From Peromyscus leucopus (lineage: Eukaryota; Chordata; Mammalia; Rodentia; Cricetidae), in contig NC_051076.1 in the NCBI RefSeq assembly GCF_004664715.2, positions 3,350,451 to 3,414,450 on the forward strand: 64,000 nucleotides of DNA, read 5' to 3'. The notes beneath the pieces were generated by a model that saw only the letters and a program-made list of their open reading frames with translations, was not told the DNA's origin and did not search any database. Both the position numbers and the translations under genes were made by a program. Shown piece after piece: positions 59,651 to 64,000 of this stretch (position 1 is the first letter of the stretch; every line of letters starts with the position of its first letter).

Positions 59651-62600
59651 AGTATAATATTGTATAATTTGTAGCCCGACACACCTTTATCTACTATTTG
59701 GCGATGAGTGGCAGAGAGAATCCATAATTATGTTCCACTACTGGCTTCTTTGGCACACTGAGGAGCTGATACCTTTTCTTGTAATGGAACTAATTGTGTG
59801 ACCTATCATCAGGTAGCTTATTTAGTAGACTTAATTAATCAATGCATAAGAGAAGTTTATTTATCTTCTCCTTAATAATCATTTACCTATCCTCATATGC
59901 ATAAATAAGATCGTCTCCTACAGTCGGATGGAAATTAGGAGTGCTCAACAAAAATAGTTAGAGTTCAGTTCTCGGCTGTTCTTGCCCCTCTTATGGGTCG
60001 GAATATTCTAAACTAACTTGACCGATCACCACGGCTCTCCCTCTCCTTTTTTAGAGATATCTTGGGCACTATATCACTGTTTAGCACAGCAAATAACTTC
60101 TAGAACCTTACTGTCAGTATCATGGTGATTTTCTTCTTGAGGCTCTGTCTGCGGTTCTTGTCTTTACTTCAATGTGACTAACTTGGCATCAGAATCCAAT
60201 CTTATTTTTGTACCGCTCTCTCGGACGCCCCTAAGACAGCCATTTGCCTCAGCCCCGTCCCTATCTTTCCTTTGTCTTTCGTAGATGAATTTCGTTGAAG
60301 AAAATGAGTATGCTTTTTACAGCATTAAGATGTCTAAGGCTCTAACAAGACTAGGTGTAAGGGGAACACCAGGCGGCAGAATGATATATATACTACAAGT
60401 CGGCCCTTTGAAAAAGTTCTGAGTGACAACATAAAGTTCTGTCAGAAATAACTTTGATCAACAGCTTTCACACGCACCAAAGGAGAGTTAAAGACATATA
60501 TGTACAGATTCATCAGAAAAAGAGGTTCATAGTCTGACGTTAAGCAGCATGGTTAGATGAAAGCCTGGTGCCTTACTATGAAGCAAACATGTCTCGAGGC
60601 CGTAACCATTATTAGGCTGCCCAGTAATCAAATGAAGTTAAAAACGGTGGTAACGGGAGAAAAAACTGCCTATGACCCATGTTCTAAGTGCAGAATCATT
60701 TTCTGCTCACTGTGAGTGAACAGGGAGTTCTTTTTACTATTCTATCTCATTTATTCGTGATAAGGAAAACTTTTCTTATAGGAATAGAACTCAGCTAACT
60801 ATACCTATATTCTTGATTTGATTGTATATTTTACTCTCCAGTCGATCAAGATATTGTGCGTACAGCTACGAGCATAAGAGTGTTCTATAATAACTTTTGT
60901 CTAACTCCCCTTGGAGAATAATTTCTTCTAGTCATCAATGTATATCTGAGTAGTCTCATATCGGTTTTTCCATAATCGATAAGAGGTACATCTGCTAGAA
61001 GATATAGTAAGACTTTCCATCCTATATTCATATAGATGTAATCCCCTTATGTCTATTATCAGACTGTGAATGCGCTGTTTATATTGTAGTGCGCTTAGAC
61101 CTATATCGAATTCGTATTTATTGAGGGAGAGTTGACGATAGACTGACCAAGGTCTTGCAAGATACTATTAATGCTTATATTGTCACCATCTCATGAATGC
61201 TTTAACCCTTACAGACAATTAATGAATATAGTGATTCTGTGCGTCAAGAATTTCCATGTGATCATGTTTCTATTATGGCTCAGATTCATGCTCATATTCC
61301 TCCCTTATTCTATTCCTTCAATCTCTTATTCCCTAGGGCTTGTCAGATCAAGCTATGTGAGTTAGTTTTCTAACTACGAACAGACTCTGTAATTTCTTCA
61401 TCATCTCAGCAGTGCAGTCCAAATCTATATGAGATGAGATCATAACTTAAATTTTCGCTTGGGTGTGGAAATCATGTGTGTCGTGTTACTTGCTATCTAT
61501 GTTTTATTTGCGCTAATATCATAAGTTCTTAGTCAAAAATAATAATATATTGTTTTTGTACACTCCTCTAAAGCCATCGATATTATAGGAGAAACGCATC
61601 TCACATAGTCAAGGGGACCATATTTTTGTTAAGTCCTAGATCTAATCTCTACTAGCAATGCACTATTCTACAAATAATAATGTTGAGAGGTAGCTCTTGA
61701 AATATTGACCAATTCTAGCTACGAATAGTGGGCTTGCCTAAGCGATATGTAATAAGCCCAGATTTTGATATACCCTAAGGCACGATTAACAAAAAGAGAA
61801 AAGACAAGATAGGAGCGAGAGGGAAGGGGAAGCAATAATGCTTAGATGTTCACTAGTTCTATTATTACTAGGCTGTCTAACGCAAGGAGACAACTTAACT
61901 GCTGCGGAAGAGTCAGTCCTGATTGAGTAAAGTCAGCTTTACATGACACTACGACAGTAGCTCCTATCGTGGGAGAATTTGAAAAAGTAGCATGAATGAA
62001 TCATTAGGGTAAACTAAACACTAACTGGGATACGCAGAATACAAGAGAAAAAATGTAAGCAAAGGAAGGAGATGGTAAGAATAATGAGAAAACGTTTCTA
62101 TGATCTTACAAAGTGGTAAGCAAAGTTGCTCAGAAGAGAGAAATTCTAGAGTGTAGCAGATTTAAGACATCTCACTAGTCTGCACAGAACTACAGCTCCA
62201 ATATGCTCGAACATGTTATCACCTACTTAGCTGTGCACTGAAGGCAGAGTAACCTTGGCTTTTGTCTAATGTTCATTCCTGATTTACTTCCTATAACTCC
62301 AGTTCACAGACGATGGCGTATATAATTTCTTTAAGTGTTTCCCAAATAATCGTAACTGGTAAAGCTCCTACCTACTGAGGTGTCTCCAGGTTACAATCAG
62401 TATTCAAGCTCCAATCTAGTTCATTTTAATTCTATGAAATGTTGATTACTCATGTCAGAGTGCTCTTAAGACCTACTCGGGATCGCATTACTCACCAATG
62501 GCGTTTGTAACACAAAAGGACAATAATAAAATAAAATACTTCTTTTCTCAATTGTATATAAAAGAAATATCACAAGACTGGTAACAGGAAATTCTATCCG

Positions 62601-64000
62601 CAACTTCTCAATGGAAATAGAATTGTTATAGAGATCCGAAATTTCTTGTTGCAGTGTACATTTTAGTCTATGATTATTTAAATATGTAACGTTCTAGATA
62701 TCCATCAATTAAATACTTTCATCCGTCTATCTGCATGAGGTCTGTCCAATTTTTCTTCCATCTAGATTAAACTGACTATTAGTCTTTGAGATGCAATCCA
62801 AAATAAAGCTCGAACCACAACTCAGTCCATAAGCCAAACCAATAGAATAGTGTTCATCAGTGTCAGAAATTACTAAGATGCCTAGGAGGTTACTACCATT
62901 TGTGGCAAAGGAGATTTAACAAATGATTATATAAAGACTGATTTTAACAAATTTGAAACATACTTCTTTGCTCATTTGGGTAAAGAAGCAACGTAACTTT
63001 TCAGAGCTTATTAGTTGATAGGCAATCACCACATCAAAAATAATAGCACGTAGTCCATCCAACTTAAATATGGAGATGCACTGTCTTTAGACATATTAAA
63101 ATGAGATGTATATCTTTATTCTTCGTAAGGCTAGGTAGATGGACCATATGTGGGGAAAAGGGTAGGATTATGGCACATTAAGTACTAAGATAGGTAGAAG
63201 TATCTTGATTGATCAAAAGGGTCAAATAAGAGAGTGGATGAAAATCAATTGGTCAGGTGGATCTGGCCTAGCTTGTTTGTGGAATGTCAATAACTGAGCA
63301 TATAGTGAATATGTTCAGTGACAGCGCGATATCCTCTTGAAAGTAGATGGAGTGACACCGAAGTATATTGCACAAGGAGGTATGTATTGGGCTAGATCAT
63401 CAAACCCTGGATACACAGCGACAATATGGCTGAATCGCACCTCGTTGCGCACATGCTTTATTAAGTAACCAGCGAAATACCATTGTTCACTTTTGGTGTG
63501 ATCAGAATTATGATATCACAATATTCCTTGTCCTCTCAATCACCGAATCACTAGGCTCCAAAGTGTCATGCTAGGATATGCTTCCCGCTATTACAATCAA
63601 TATTTAAGGAGTACTTGGACACAATAGACAACCATTAGAGGTATACTATAAATCTGAGGGCCCATGTAGAGAGAACATATACCACCTGTGTAAACCTAAA
63701 CATACCAGCCTTCGACTGCAAAAAGCCATTAAATTATGGATTAAGCAAAACGCTTTTAGGTCTAAGAGTGGCACATATACATGCTCATACGCATGTGAGT
63801 GACAAATCTGGCGGCACTCCGACTGCCGTTTCAGAGGGACTAGGGCACAATCTACTGAGACAGCACCTGTGTGAGCCACATTGTCGTGTGCTAGTACTTT
63901 AAATACATTGGTATCAGCTGAACTAGATGGACACTACATTCTAATATCTATGAGCGATGAAAGGCTGGGCAATTGAACCAAATACTAGATGATCAGTCAA
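59651..64000. other. Compositionally distinct block, nothing recognised
   Basis: About 4.3 kb with no exon, SINE, LTR, L1, microsatellite or long homopolymer that I can find, and with CpG several times more frequent (about 80 by hand count) than in the preceding rodent DNA. Short ORFs here have no domain and no splice context. The left boundary is soft, between about 59,570 and 59,690. It may be unplaced, foreign or randomised sequence. Confidence 0.6.

Noticed and set aside
1..64000. Bacterial defence systems, CRISPR arrays, phage or plasmid genes
   Set aside because: No direct-repeat/spacer array or prokaryotic gene organisation was found. The sequence is mammalian, at least to about 59.6 kb.

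Overview
This is a mammalian genomic window from a rodent, most likely a cricetid (hamster, vole or deer mouse group). Evidence: spliced exons with GT/AG borders, many B1 SINEs of a type whose 3' half reads 'ggcgcaaagctacacag', ID/B2-like SINEs, rodent L1s, ERVK-like LTRs and strong CpG depletion up to about 59.6 kb. There are no prokaryotic genes, CRISPR arrays or operons.

Region 1 (1-30.4 kb, + strand) is most of Cd46 (membrane cofactor protein), starting inside intron 1. Exons visible: SCR1 (1823-2011), SCR2 split over two exons (2676-2778, 4598-4683), SCR3 (5476-5673), a short juxtamembrane 'GYP' exon (20238-20279), two transmembrane exons (22815-22850, 23295-23355), a cytoplasmic-tail exon (27923-28039) and a last exon with stop and 3' UTR (29763 to about 30.43 kb). 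No SCR4 or Ser/Thr/Pro exon is seen. They would lie in a 14.6-kb intron holding a 500-N assembly gap and a nested retroelement stack. The visible exons are still in frame if SCR3 is joined directly to the GYP exon.

Region 2 (about 8.1-19.6 kb, inside that intron) is the stack. A near-full-length L1 (minus strand, two 5' monomers, broken ORF1/ORF2) sits in the poly(A) tail of an older L1. That older L1 is split by a 3.4-kb ERVK-like element (minus strand, two LTRs, PPT and a degenerate Lys-type PBS). The ERV in turn carries a solo LTR with a perfect 6-bp target duplication.

Region 3 (34.2 to about 54.5 kb, minus strand) is the miR-29b-2/miR-29c locus. Both hairpins match the known mammalian precursors essentially perfectly (mir-29c 34558-34645, mir-29b-2 35108-35188). 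The host lncRNA (MIR29B2CHG orthologue) must run right to left. A good minus-strand poly(A) signal lies at 34270-34275, and a candidate TATA/CCAAT promoter lies at about 54.3-54.56 kb. Cd46 followed by mir-29b-2/c in opposite orientation matches human 1q32. No protein-coding gene is supported between 30.4 and 64 kb; the short ORFs there have no recognisable domain.

Region 4 (about 59.65-64 kb) differs in texture: CpG is far less depleted, and there are no SINEs, microsatellites or homopolymers longer than about 6-7. It looks like random or foreign sequence rather than the flanking rodent DNA and is flagged as the main anomaly. All family assignments come from reading the sequence; no database search was possible.
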